From: Falciphora oryzae
Taxonomy: Eukaryota; Ascomycota; Sordariomycetes; Magnaporthales; Magnaporthaceae
Direction of reading: 5' to 3'
Assembly (NCBI GenBank): GCA_000733355.1
Contig: JNVV01000020.1
Coordinates: 163,743-227,742, forward strand
DNA: 64,000 nt
In this document: positions 1-10,949 of the stretch, piece by piece
Position numbering within the stretch: the first letter of the stretch is position 1
Layout: each line of letters opens with the position of its first letter
Notes under the pieces: model-generated
Told to the model about the DNA's origin: nothing
Seen by the model: the letters and a program-made list of their open reading frames with translations, nothing else
Databases searched by the model: none
Made by a program: the position numbers and the translations under genes

Positions 1-462
1 CAAGCGGCAACCTTCCCCAAACCCAGCCTCGGTGCCGACTCAACCCAGGCCGCCCCGCACGTGATCTGAGGCGCAGCGGGCATCCATGCCCCACTCTGTG
101 CCACCTGCGCTCTGGCCCTGCCCGACGCGGAGCCTCAGATGACGCTGTCACCTTCCAGATGTTTCGAGTTTACACTCGCCTGCAACACCGTGCCCTTTTG
201 CTTTTTCCCATCCGCGCCAGCCACTCGACCCAACCCATCGAGCTTGGGAGTGAAAGCAGGGCCGTCCGCATTGGTGAATTAACCGGTCATCGACTGATAT
301 CCTAACGTCTTTGTTTCTCCTCCCCTGCATCTCCGCCAAAGACCTAGCTAGGCACAGGTGAGCAAGGGCCCTACGAAACAAACCACGGTCCCCGCCCCGA
401 CGGAACCGAGAAAGACAAACCACCGATAACAGCCGACCATCAAACAGCGAAGAACAGCAGCC
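1..462. other. Upstream region of the Bax inhibitor-1 gene
   Basis: No coding exon is supported here. The last 100 bases before the start at 463 are rich in A and C, as expected of a fungal 5' leader. A long open frame on the minus strand (148-1221) is a codon-bias shadow of the gene that follows. Confidence 0.5.
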
Positions 463-1320
463 ATGGCTGCCAACGCAAAGTACACCCCCGCCCCGACGCA
501 GGACCCGGACGAGCACGTCGACTACACGACGGCGCCGCCGAGCTACCAGGCGGCCGGCGGGCCCTCCAACGCCGACTCGGACGAGGCGCGCCTCCTGGCC
601 GGCGCCACCGGCGCCCCGCGCAGCAGCGAGGACAACGTGCCCGACGACTTCAAGTTCGGCGGCTCCGTGTCCGAGGCCACCATCGACATCCGCCACCAGT
701 TCATCCGCAAGGTCTACGCCATCCTGACGGCCCAGCTGCTGCTCACGGGCGGCGTCTCGGCCCTCGGCTTCCTCAGCCCGGCCTACCGCGACTGGACGAG
801 GTCCCACCCGGGCGTGCTGTGGCTGTCGCTGTTCGGCGCCATGGGCATGATGTTCCTCACCTACTGGAAGCGCAAGACGTACCCGACCAACCTGCTCTTC
901 CTCGCCGGCTTCACCCTGCTCGAGGCCTACACCGTCTCCGTCGTCGTCACCTTCTACAAGTCGTCCATCGTCCTGTCGGCCGTCCTGCTCACGGGCGGCA
1001 TCTTCGTCTTCCTGACCGCCTTCGCCTGCCAGACTAAATACGACTTCACCTCGTGGATGCCCTACCTGTTCGGCGCCGTTTGGGGTCTGGTCCTGTTCGG
1101 CTTCGTCGCCGTCTTCCTGCCCTACAACTCGACCGCCGACCTCATCTACGGCGGGCTCGCCGCCCTCATATTTAGTGGCTACATCCTGGTCGACACCCAG
1201 CTCGTTATGCGCCACCACCACGTCGAGGAGGAGATCGCGGCCGCCATCAGCCTGTACCTGGACATCATCAACCTCTTCCTCGCCATCCTGCGCATCCTCA
1301 ACAACCAGTCGCAGAACTAA
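463..1320 (+). CDS. BXI1: Bax inhibitor-1 / TMBIM family membrane protein
   Basis: Single-exon gene, 285 aa. Residues 1-75 are a soluble Pro/Ala/Asp-rich tail; the rest is a run of about seven hydrophobic segments typical of the BI-1/TMBIM family. The start of the domain (SEATIDIRHQFIRKVYAILT) and the C-terminal block with DTQLVM followed by a His-rich HHHVEEE and a last hydrophobic segment are family signatures. Family members are ER or vacuolar/Golgi channel-like proteins that leak calcium and restrain cell death; the yeast homologue is Bxi1/Ybh3. The start at 463 has a good context (gcagccATGG) and gives the expected length. It converges on the septin gene downstream. Family assignment is firm; the exact organelle and function here are inferred. 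Confidence 0.93.
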   Translation: MAANAKYTPAPTQDPDEHVDYTTAPPSYQAAGGPSNADSDEARLLAGATGAPRSSEDNVPDDFKFGGSVSEATIDIRHQFIRKVYAILTAQLLLTGGVSALGFLSPAYRDWTRSHPGVLWLSLFGAMGMMFLTYWKRKTYPTNLLFLAGFTLLEAYTVSVVVTFYKSSIVLSAVLLTGGIFVFLTAFACQTKYDFTSWMPYLFGAVWGLVLFGFVAVFLPYNSTADLIYGGLAALIFSGYILVDTQLVMRHHHVEEEIAAAISLYLDIINLFLAILRILNNQSQN

Positions 1321-2776
1321 ACGCGTGGGGCCTAGTCCTCCTGGTCACCGACGGCGCTCCCCACATATTTGTTGAAATAACATCTTTAGGGTTCTACCGA
1401 GTTTGTAAACATTGGTTATGCTTTTTTTCTTTTTTTTTTTTTTCTTAAACATTCCTAGAGCGCGGGCTTGAATAGCCGGGTCCCCACAGCTGTCTGTTCT
1501 AGCAGCAGAAGCGCCCAACAGACGCCGGGACGTACTGGTCCAGCTCCGTCACGGCTGTTTTCTTTCTATTTCTTTCTTTTCTAGTTCTGTCGGTCGCAGT
1601 GTGGCTTGGGGAATGGTATGGAATTAGGTTATTGCTTTGGGTTGGCTTGAATGGGGGCTTTCGTTGTTCGAATATCGGGAGTTGCGAGACCAAGTTACCC
1701 AGAATGGAACAAATACAACAGCTTTATTTTTTCATCGATCAGTCCGAGAGGTATAGATTTTGGGTAGTAACTCTGACCTCCCGAACTACACCAAGCTAGC
1801 GCGAGATCTCGAGTTGTTGTTTCCAGTTTTTCTCATCTGCGGTAGTCGTCAGTAGTGACCGGAGTGAGAGCCAGAGACGGATGCCATCAAGTCGCAGCCG
1901 ATGATGTCCCAGAGCACTCAGCATGCACCGAAAAAGAAAACGGAATCGAGAGAACCAAAAACCAGGATGATATCTGCATTAGAAGGCCACTAATAGAAGA
2001 GAGCTAATAGAAAAAACGTGCTGGGGAATGTGGATGGGAGAGAAAGGATAAAAGGGGTGTGGAGAAGAGAACGAAAGCAGGCGGAAGGGGGCCTTGACAG
2101 TTCCGCCGGCAGGCTCCAACCACCAGATGACAAAAAGACCAAACAGCGAAGACGATGCCAAGAACCAAAGAGCGGAGAAGAAAGGCAGGGGTTCCAAAGT
2201 CTCACTTCTCAAGTACTCCAACAAGGCCGGCCCTCTCCGAAAGCTCCTCATTACCACGGGGTATAAAAGAAATCCGTACTGCCACAGCTGTCGCCAGCCC
2301 ATCCCCTCAACCCAAGTCATGGCCGAGGATGGTGACTTTGGTCCATTTTCGAGGCACGTGGCTCATTCCAGTCCCTCATCCTTCCCACCCATATCCCGCC
2401 CGAAAAAATCCCAGGGGAAAGAACGCACTACACATCCCGGGAAGCTTGGCTGTTTTGTCCGGTGCAATTTCTGATAACATCCTTCCGGAGCCGGGGTATG
2501 ATGCATGGTTCGTGTCGGGAGTCCGCTCGCACAAGGAGAAACTGAGAGGAGGGACAGCTTGAGAAGCAGGAGCTGCGCTCTTGGGACAATAATAAGGGGG
2601 GTATCAAGTTAGAACACGAGAGCCCTGGCATCTCGTGACCAGTGGGGAAACAGGAACCGACGCCCCTCCTCGTTGTTGGTCTTTGTTGGTTATTCTTTCT
2701 TTCAGTCCATCGATACAGCGATAAAATCTGGTGAAGCAATCGGCGGGAGGGGGAAGGCGCTGACGGCGGTGCCCTT
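1321..2776. other. Convergent intergenic region
   Basis: This lies between the 3' ends of the BI-1 gene (+) and the septin gene (-). It holds a T run (about 1424-1443) and mixed-composition 3' UTR-like sequence. The open frames here (up to 135 aa, both strands) overlap one another and have no recognisable motif. A TATAAAA-like string near 2262 has no supported gene behind it. Confidence 0.5.
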
Positions 2777-4623
2777 CTAGTTGCCGTCGTCGCCGTTTGC
2801 GTCCGCGGCATCCCTGCCGCCGGCCGCGGCGGCCTCGCGCGCCATGCGGGCCTCGATCTCGCGGAGCTGCGACTCGCGGGCCAGCAGCTCCTGGCGCTTC
2901 TCGTTGATCTCGCGCTGGACCTTGACCTCGATCTCCCGCAGCTTCTCCTCCTCGCGGCGGAGCTGCTCCTCCTTGAGGCGGACGGACTGCGAGGCCAGAT
3001 CCTCGGGATTCATAGACGAGTCACTACTTATTTGGCGAAAAATGTCAGCGATCTGCCGTGCAGATAGTCTCGGGGTTTCAGCATAGACTTACACTCCAGC
3101 ACCACCCTCGACGCTCTTGCTGAGCTTCTCGGTACGGTAGTTCTCGTAGAGGAAGTCGTGAGTAATCTCCTTGAGATCAGCCAGATGGCTGTGGAGCAGG
3201 GCAGAGCGGATGGCCAGGAAGTCCGAGTGGCGCGGGTTGTCGACCTCAACAACACCCCAGGGGTATTGACGGGCGCGGACCCTACGGCCACCAATCTCGA
3301 CGATGTCCTCGGAGCCCACGATGGCAAATGGCATCAGGCCACGAAGCTCGGCGTTCTCCTCGACCGTGTCCTCGTCGTCCTCCTCGATGTCGTAAGGGAA
3401 GTTGTAGACAGGGATCCGGTAGTGCTCGATGTCCTCCATGACCAGCTTCTTGGACTCGGCCAGCTCACCGGGGGTGAGCGAGTCGGCGCGGCCGATGACG
3501 GGAATGACATTGACACGGGGCGCCAGACGCTTCATCAGCTCAATGTCCAGCTCGCGGAGGCTGTTGGGGTAGACAGATTAGCGCACGGGCGCATGTTGGG
3601 CGACAAGGGCGAGAGCCCCGCTTTGATGGGGCAAGAAACATACCCGTGGCCAGTCGGGGTGATAAAGTAGAGCAGAGCATGGACACGGTTGTCCCTGAAG
3701 CGAGGGTTACGCTTGATCCGAGACTCCTCGGCCAGAATGTTGTCGTATTCCCTCTCGAGGTAACCGACAATCTCGGAGAAGCTAATCAACCACCCGACTG
3801 TGTTAGCACGGTCCCGCCAACACCCGTGGGTGTCTCCTCCGTCTGGGGAAGCAGAGCCCAAGGCTTACCTAGCCTCGTTGTCTACTTGGTCACCAAAGCC
3901 GGGAGTGTCGACAACGGTGAGCGAGATGCGGGTGCCATCCTCGTCGAGTTCGAGCTCTGGAAATTGCGGTCAGGTCCATGGTACGACATCGAAACGCGTG
4001 TGGGGCAGGGCGTTTTTGGCATGCTCGCGAGAACCTACCAACGGTGATAGGCTTGATCTTGACACCCTCCTCAATGTGTGCCGCGTTAGGGTCGTCCGAC
4101 TCCTTATGGGCAAGGACGGTCTTGCCGCAGAGGGTGTTGACGAAGGTGGTTCTCCCTGTGGGGGCGCAGAGTGCGAGCAAGGTCAGCGGCTGCGTTTCAC
4201 ATACTGGTCTCGCAGGTCAGGTATTCGAGCATCGGGTCTGTTCGCCATTCGTGCGCGTGGTTGCTGTGGCACTCATTCTGGCGAGCGGTGTGGGAGAGCG
4301 GAGGGAGCAGAGAACCTACCAGTTCCTGAAGCACCGCAGACCATCAGGCAGAACTGGATCCCCTTCTTCACGTTCTTCTTCCTTCGCATCATCTTCTGTA
4401 CAGGCCGAGGGGCGTTCCTGGTTAGCTAGAATACGGTCTGGGCAGCCTCAAGCCTAGGTTGGCCAGCAGAGTGCGTGCAGCGAGGCTCGCGATTGGCAAT
4501 GGCAACGGGCGTCACGGCGACCAGGTCGAGATGGCGCGAATCAGGACCAACAGACGACGCGAGATGGAAGGGGAGGAGGACAGAAGGGTTCATTTGGTTG
4601 GAACGTACGCCGGGGGACGACAT
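2777..4623 (-). CDS. CDC11: Septin, Cdc11/AspA type
   Basis: Seven exons on the minus strand: 4623-4609, 4395-4320, 4155-4039, 3956-3869, 3781-3644, 3560-3093 and 3023-2777. They join in phase to 382 aa, the usual AspA length. The first exon is only 15 nt (MSSPG), followed by KMMRRKKNVKKG, a basic lipid-binding-like stretch. G1 is GASGTGRT (residues 26-33), where Arg replaces the P-loop Lys; G3 is DTPGFG and G4 reads GRAD. The stretch EEDDEDTVEENAEL and the end ENYRTEKLS match the Cdc11 group rather than Cdc3, Cdc10 or Cdc12. The last exon encodes a charged coiled coil (LKEEQLRREEEKLREIEVK). Septins form hetero-oligomeric rods and rings at septa and hyphal tips; Cdc11 usually caps the rod. 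All introns are GT-AG, most with CTAAC-type branch sites. Confidence 0.93.
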
Positions 4624-6355
4624 GTTGGGCTTTCGGTTTAGGATTTACTGTATTTTTGAGTTTTGCTGGTCTTGACAATGCTGAAGTGGCAACGGGCTCA
4701 GGCGTGTTCGATCGCCTTCTCTGTGGGTATCTGAAACTTGGCTTCGAAAGGAGAGCGAGAGCAAGGCTCGAGTCGGAGTCAAGGTTCGGACGAAGTCGAA
4801 GGACGGGATGGTTTAAAGGAGGCGTGAGTGTTGACGGGGCGGCGAAATGCAATTTCACAAATTGCAGCGGCAGCGGGAGGCAGGCCTGCCCAGCACAGGG
4901 TGGTTGCTGGCACTGACCGACAGACGGGCAAGGGCACTCCATTTCTGCAGGGTGGGCCAGGACCCCGCGAGACGGGCCAATGGGAGCATGGCAGCGCTGG
5001 CGTTTCCACGAGCACGGGCCAAGTCAGAATTCAGGGGCTCCCCCGATGTCAATCTTTTGGGGGAGGGGGCCGCAGTCGAATGAGGAAAGGTCACCTTGCT
5101 GGCCGGCAGAGGGCCATCAGAAGAATCACGGGCCCCACATTGTGTTTGGTTATCTAAGCCGGGAGGTTGCACAGGGTCGGCAGTCTGGTGTGCCTGGGTC
5201 TGGGCCGTCCGGCAGCTCCCTGGATGATGCTGGACAGCTTGCGAGGAGGATCGAACCGGCTGGTGGCAGCTGGCAGCTGGCAGGCTCAATCGTTCTGCAT
5301 GAATCCAATGGCGCCTCCGACCGGATGCACATCGATTGGAAGTTCACCAGACAGCCGTGGGCCTTAGCTGGTGGTACCTCCATGAGCTCAGACAGAGGCT
5401 GGTGATTGGGATCAACTTTGCGCCTGGCCCAACTGTGGATGAAACGTTATTCTTTCTTGTGGGAATCTCTACGCAGCAAATGCTCGGGGGCAGTAGTGCG
5501 GGTAGCATCTGCAAGCAGCTCCAGGCAGAGCCAGGCGGGCTCACTAGCACAGTTGGCGGGAGCTGTCGTCAGTCACGGTGAGCTCTGGTCTGGTCGCGTC
5601 AGTCACCTGCATTTACCTGCAGCAGCGGAGCCGGCTGGGGACTGCATCATCCCGACTTCTAGCATTTGAGCCTACCGCCAACGTCGCGACCGGTCCAGAT
5701 CAGCAAACGAGGCATCCATATTACTGGCACCTTCTTGGAGCCTCTGTGCCTGCCGTACCTGCCATTTTTACTTCTGCTGCCCGCCCGTGCTCCAGGCGCT
5801 GACAGCCGATCCCTCCGCAATTCACGTCAAGTCCATCATTGCGCCAGCCGACGGCCGACGGGACCTAGGTCTACGTAGCAGAGAGCGGCTGACCGACGAC
5901 AGACAGCTTGGAGCTTGGTGGCGACGTTTGCTGCCGCCGCGCCTTCCGTCCAGCATCCATCTGGACGGCAGTGGACGCAGTGGACATTCCGCCCCTTCCC
6001 CGCGGGCCACGGCCTGAGGGTCAGCCGCCGTCCGTGACTTCATGCTGCGTCCTTCCTGAAAAAGACGAAAAAAAAAAAAAAATACCAATTAGCGTTCACC
6101 GTTGCGCCTGTCCAGAAAACCAAAGTGTCGGGTTCCCGTCCAGTCCAGTCCCTTGCATCCCATAAACACCAACTGGAATACCCTGGTGGCAGCTCGACGA
6201 CCTGGCCAACATCGCATACACTCGCGCCCTCGCATTCCATATATACGTACCCCGTACATAAACTACCTACCTTCTACCTACCGCTGCCCCCTGCCTTATT
6301 CGTTTAATAATTCCACCAACAGCCAGAGTCGAGGGCGGACCGCCTCGTCGCCAGG
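4624..6355. other. Divergent promoter region, septin / HSV2
   Basis: This 1.7-kb spacer lies between two head-to-head genes and must hold both promoters and 5' UTRs. No open frame shows protein-like motifs. A 15-nt-class A run lies near 6068-6082. An ATATATA string at 6239-6245 is placed like a TATA element for the plus-strand gene. Confidence 0.5.
6239..6245 (+). promoter_or_regulatory. TATA-like element upstream of HSV2
   Basis: ATATATA sits 111 bases before the HSV2 start codon in otherwise C-rich leader sequence. Position and composition fit a TATA box, but there is no transcript evidence. Confidence 0.3.
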
Positions 6356-7878
6356 ATGAACACCAGGCAACCTATCGAGAGCTCGGAACCGCCCGAGGCG
6401 CTCTCCGTCTCCTTCAATGCCGACTCAAGCTGCTTCGCCGTGGCTCTGAACACGGGCTTCCGCAGTGCGTTGCATCCCCGAGTGCTGGCGACTGCGAACG
6501 ATGCGTCCTTGGAGCCCCTGCTGACAGACGACTCCATCCAGTATTCACATCGGCCGAGTGTGACCAACAGGCCTCTCGAGGTGAGTCTAGTCCAGCGCCA
6601 TAGACCTTCCGCCCGTGGTCTCTGCAATGACTGACCCTGCCTTTCCTTCTCATAGACTTCCATGGAGGTCTGGGTCTCGTCCAAATGATGGGCAAGACTA
6701 ACTGGCTGGCCCTGGTTGGCGGCGGGCGCAGGCCCATGTATGCGCCCAACAAGGTCATGCTCTGGGACGAGGCCAAGGCACAGGTCTCAGTCGAAATAAG
6801 TAACATGTCTAACGTCTGGGGCGTGCGCCTGGCCCGGAATCGCATCGTTGCTGTGCTGCAGGACTGCGTGCGCGTGTACTCCTTCGCCAGGCCCCCCGAC
6901 CTGCTCGCCCGCCACGACACGACCGACAACCCCCTCGGCCTCTGCGACATGTCGGAACGCCACATTGCCTTTCCCGGGAGGACGGTGGGCCAGGTCCAGC
7001 TGGTCGAGATCGCCACCTCCAACATCTCCATCGTGCCCGCCCACTCGGCGAGCCTGGTCGCCATCCGCTTCAGCCCGGACGGCTCGCTGCTCGCCACCGC
7101 CAGCGAAAAGGGCACCATCATCCGCGTCTGGGCCACAAACACCAATGCGCGTGTCGCCGAGCTGCGCCGCGGCTGGGACCCGGCCACCATCTTCTCCCTT
7201 GGCTTCAGCCCCTCGGGCGCCATGCTTGCGTGCACCTCGGACAAGGGGACCCTGCACGTATACGACGTTCCGCACCCGTCAAAACCAAACCAGCCTGCTG
7301 CTGCTTCCGCCGCCGCCGCCGCAGGAGCGGCAGCCACCCCGCCAGGCTCTAAGAGTCCAACGTCTAAGTTCGTTAACCTCGGAGGCTCGACGGCCTCGCT
7401 CCTCTCGGGAGTGGGAGTGGAAGCAGGCGGCAGCACTGCCACCCTGGGAGACAGCGCGCAGGAGGGCGACGGCGGCGCCAGCAAGAAAGGCAAATGGGGC
7501 ATCCTCGGCAAGATCCCGCTGATGCCGCGCTACTTCTCGGATGTCACATCGTTCGCGCAGGTGAACTTCGCAAACACCAACAAGCCCATCGCGGCGCCCA
7601 GCGCTCCACCCATTATGATTGGTAGCACCAACGGCTCCGGGATGATGATGGATACGAACCCTCCGCCTCCGCCCCCTTCCAACCCTCTGAGGGGCACCCC
7701 ATACGACATCGTGCGGCCGCCCGTCAAGGGCATCATCGGCTGGATCAAGGAAGACACGATCGTCGTCATCGGCGCCGGCACCGATGCCCGCTACGAGAGG
7801 TTCAAGATCACGCGCGGCCAGGACGGCCGCCGCATGTGCATACGCGACGGGTGGAAGCGAATCCTTGGGGACGGTTAG
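6356..7878 (+). CDS. HSV2: PROPPIN (WIPI-type beta-propeller), Hsv2-like
   Basis: Three exons: 6356-6464, 6542-6580 (39 nt) and 6656-7878, giving 456 aa. The joins restore the family stretch NTGFRIFTSAECDQQASRDF. The phosphoinositide-binding LRRG motif appears in VAELRRGWD, preceded by the blade sequence FSPDGSLLATASEKGTIIRVW. PROPPINs bind PI3P and PI(3,5)P2 through two sites flanking this motif and act in autophagy and vacuole function; overall similarity is closest to SVP1-like protein 2 (Hsv2). A Ser/Gly/Ala-rich insertion of about 90 residues after the blade ending in VYDVPHP is the expected position of the membrane-inserting loop or a neighbouring linker. The gene shares its upstream region with the septin and converges on IST3. 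An Atg18 or Atg21 identity is less likely because their longer insertions are missing. Confidence 0.88.
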
Positions 7879-8275
7879 CAGGGTCTACGCAAGGAGTATG
7901 AAAGAGAGCGGAGGCTCCTCAAGGAGGGGCGAGAGAGGCAAAAACATCGGTCGGCCTAGCGGATGGGATTCAGAGATACATGCATCAGGCGCAGAAACAC
8001 ACCAAGGGATCGGCGTTTCTTTTATTTTACCTACACGGCATATCACGCCAGGCAAAGCGTCTTTTCAGTAACATGGCTTCGGGAGGATAAACGGTACGGA
8101 TGGGACTAGTCAGGGTAGAAACGGGAGCCCTGGCTCTGGTAGCGTTGTTTGCATTTAGACGCATACATTCTAGCGAGTAATATGATAGCTCTGGACGAGT
8201 TATTGTCCACTGCTCGCAATTTGTCCGGCGCTTGGGTAACCTCGGCGTTGTGACGAGGGAAGAACGAGTTCCACC
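7879..8275. other. Convergent 3' regions of HSV2 and IST3
   Basis: About 400 bases with no coding signal. Both 3' UTRs must lie here. AT content rises around 8020-8180. Confidence 0.5.
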
Positions 8276-9623
8276 CTACCGATCCCGCCGTGGTCTGCTC
8301 CCGCTTCTGCTCCTGCTTCTGCGCCTCTTCTCACGCGAGCGCTCCCGCCTCCTGCGGTCGCCGCGGCCGCGCTCGGCGCTCCTGTTGCTATCCCTGGCAT
8401 GATCGCGGCCGTCCCCATCCCGGTCGCTCCGGCGCTCACGGCCCCGCTCGCGGGCGGCGCTGTCTTCGTCATCGCCTCGATCACGCTGCTCACGCCTGTC
8501 GGAGCGACGGTCGCGGTCACGGTCACGATCCTCCCCCTCGCGGTCGCGACGGCGGCGGCGATCCGCGGCGTCACCGCTGCGCTCCCGCCGCCGCCTCTTC
8601 TCGGCGTCGTCCCGGTCCTCGCACGGCCTGTCGCGCGGCCTGCCGCGGTCTTTGCTTTCATCGGCTACGTCATCCTCTTGTCCCCGCCGTCTGCGCTTCC
8701 TCTCGGAGGGCCCGTCGCCCTCGTCGTCGGTCCTGTCGCGGTCCTCGTCCCTGCGGCGATGCGGCCGCCGCCCGCGCCCGTCCTTGTCTCGGTTGCGGCT
8801 GCGGTCACGGTCCTCGTCGTGGTGCCGGCGGCGCTTGTGGTGGTGGTGGTGCCGGCCGCTCCTCTCGCCATCGCCATCGCCATCATCCCTGTCCTTTCTG
8901 CTTCTCTTCTTCTCCCGCGCCCGCGCCTCCTCGACCTCCCTCTTCTTCTCCTCGGCCAGGAACTCCTTCATCGGGTCGTCGTCGTCGTGACCCCCCATCA
9001 GCGCCGCGAGCTCCCTCTCCTCTTTCAGCAGCGGTCGCGGCGGCTTGCCGGCGCCCCTCCCGCCGTCCGACTCATCGCCGCTCCCCTCACTCCCCGTGCC
9101 AGCACCACCAGCACCACCAGCCCTCCCTTCCTTCCTCAGCAAATCCTCCCACCCGACCTTCCCTTCCTCCGGGTCGTCGTCGTCGCGCGGCTTGTAGCGC
9201 GCGTGGTCGACGCGCACCAGGCGGCCCGCGATCTCGGCGCCGCCGAGGTTGTCGACGGCCAGGTCGGTGCTGCGCTGGTCCTCGTACTTGAGCCAGCCGA
9301 ACCCTTTGCTCTTGCCCGTCTCCTTGTCGCGCACCAGCTTGAGGAACACGGGCTCGCCGAACTGGCTAAAGATTGTCACCACGTCGCCCTCGGTCAGCTC
9401 GTAGGGCAAGCCGCCAAAGTAGACGTAGGCCGTGTCGCGGTAGTCGACGTGCCAGGACGCTTCGGGGGAGCTGTTTTTTTTTTTTTTTTTTTGGTTTGGT
9501 TTGGTTGTTTGTCAACTTTGGTACTCTGGCAACCGTTGACGAGCAAAGCTAGAAATTGTGCACTCACATTCCCTGCTCAATCTCCTTCTTGTTGAGTGCC
9601 TGGATGGCTCGTATTTGGTTCAT
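8276..9623 (-). CDS. IST3: RES-complex RNA-binding protein Ist3/Snu17 with long RD/RS-like tail
   Basis: Two exons, 9623-9568 and 9470-8276, joining to 416 aa. The N-terminus MNQIRAIQALNKKEIEQG followed by SPEASWHVDYRDTAY is the Snu17 signature. The RRM spans about residues 34-112, with RNP2 VYFGGL and RNP1 KSKGFGWLKYED. Ist3 (RBMX2 in animals) forms the RES complex with Bud13 and Pml1 in the activated spliceosome and aids splicing and nuclear retention of pre-mRNA. Yeast Ist3 is about 150 aa; here roughly 230 extra residues are almost entirely Arg, Asp, Glu, Ser and Lys. The 97-nt intron has 19 sense-strand A residues immediately before its CAG acceptor. A 398-aa open frame on the other strand (8399-9595) is the hydrophobic shadow of the RD tail. 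Confidence 0.92.
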
Positions 9624-10949
9624 TTTGGCGAGCTCGATGGCGTGCGTCCTGAGCTGTCTGGGTGCGCATCCCTCTCCCTCTCCAGGATCTTAGTTTCGCG
9701 TCTCGTTACTTCACGCGAAAAGCTGCTGGAGCACAACCGTCGCAAAATGACATCGTTGGTGGAGCTCGTTCGCCCCCGGACCCACCGCGAAAGTGGATCA
9801 TTCGCCCTTGTCCGGGTTAGGGTCGCACACCACGCCACCCCAGACATCGTCCGAGTATCGATTCTGGACCAGCGCCTCCTTTCTCTGCCTCATTCTTAGC
9901 GCTGTCTGATGATTTTGTTTACGGCGAATCCTGACACGCTCTGTTCAACCCCGCTTAGAGCCGTGACAGAAAAAAAACGCCAGGCTCGCGACGCGGCAGT
10001 CTATGCAACCCAGGAAGGTCGGGACTGGTCCGTCGCCAGAGGGACGTTGGTGCAGTGACCGAGTAGTCGTGATCACAACACCAGCAGAGTAGGACGGACC
10101 CTGAAAGTCGTGGAAACCTTCGTGCTTTTTTGGTGGGTTCTATTATCCCGCAAAATGATGTCTTGATCCTACACATCGCGCCAACCCATTCCCGTTACCG
10201 TCCAAAACCCCCTGAATTGCCTCGCTCAAAATATGCACGCATGCTTTGTCCCGATCCCTATACTAGAAACGCCAAGAAGCGATCATCGTGGTATGAAGAA
10301 AGAGTGCAAAGAAAACGCCAAAGTAAGAAAAGGGAAAAGGTGGAGGTCGTGTGACGTGAGAGAGAAAGAAAAGGAGAACAAAGGGGAGTAAGAAGGCCAG
10401 GCCGCTCAACCATTGTGGGCGAGGCGTCGGCCGACTCGAAATCTCCTAAAGAGATCCATCCACCCATCTGTGTCGCCCTCCGCACCCTTTTCCCGCGTCC
10501 GGTTGGCGACCCAATGTATGCCTGCAATAAGCAACGAGATTGCTCCTGTATCAAAATGACGCCGCAGTAATGACAGCTCTGTAGCTAAGATGGTAGGCTC
10601 GCCGCATTAGAGACAAAAAAACAAAAAGAATCAGAAGTTAAACAAAGGAAAAAAGATTGGTGCCGCATAGTAGAACGTGAAATAATGGTCTCCCGGGGGG
10701 CGTTTTCTGTCCGAAAGAGATGAAGTCGTTCTTGGTTTGAGGAAGACCTCAAGCCCAGTAAATAATACACAAAAGAGACAGGGTAGGATGAAGAGCGCCG
10801 CCATGCAACTTCGACAAAAGTAGGAAGCCCCATACATGTACCATATGTGTGTCGGAGGTGTGATGCGTGTCAAACTACAAGATTCGACTGCGCATACATT
10901 GAACGCACATGCGGTCCATGCAGGGAGACGGTGGATATGTGAGGGGGTT
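9624..10949. other. Spacer upstream of IST3 and downstream of the PR-1-like gene
   Basis: The IST3 promoter and the 3' UTR of the PR-1-like gene must fall here. Open frames are short and low in information. Nothing else is recognised. Confidence 0.5.

Noticed and set aside
148..1221. 357-aa minus-strand open frame
   Set aside because: It lies opposite the BI-1 gene, is rich in Gly, Glu, Arg and Val in the pattern expected of the antisense of a GC-ending-codon gene, and has no motif.
2047..2474. TATA-like strings with an open frame (2094-2474)
   Set aside because: They lie in the convergent 3' region; the frame has no family resemblance and no splice-supported continuation.
8399..9595. 398-aa plus-strand open frame, very hydrophobic
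   Set aside because: It is the antisense of the Arg/Asp repeat tail of IST3; the apparent membrane segments are Val/Ala/Leu readings of those codons.
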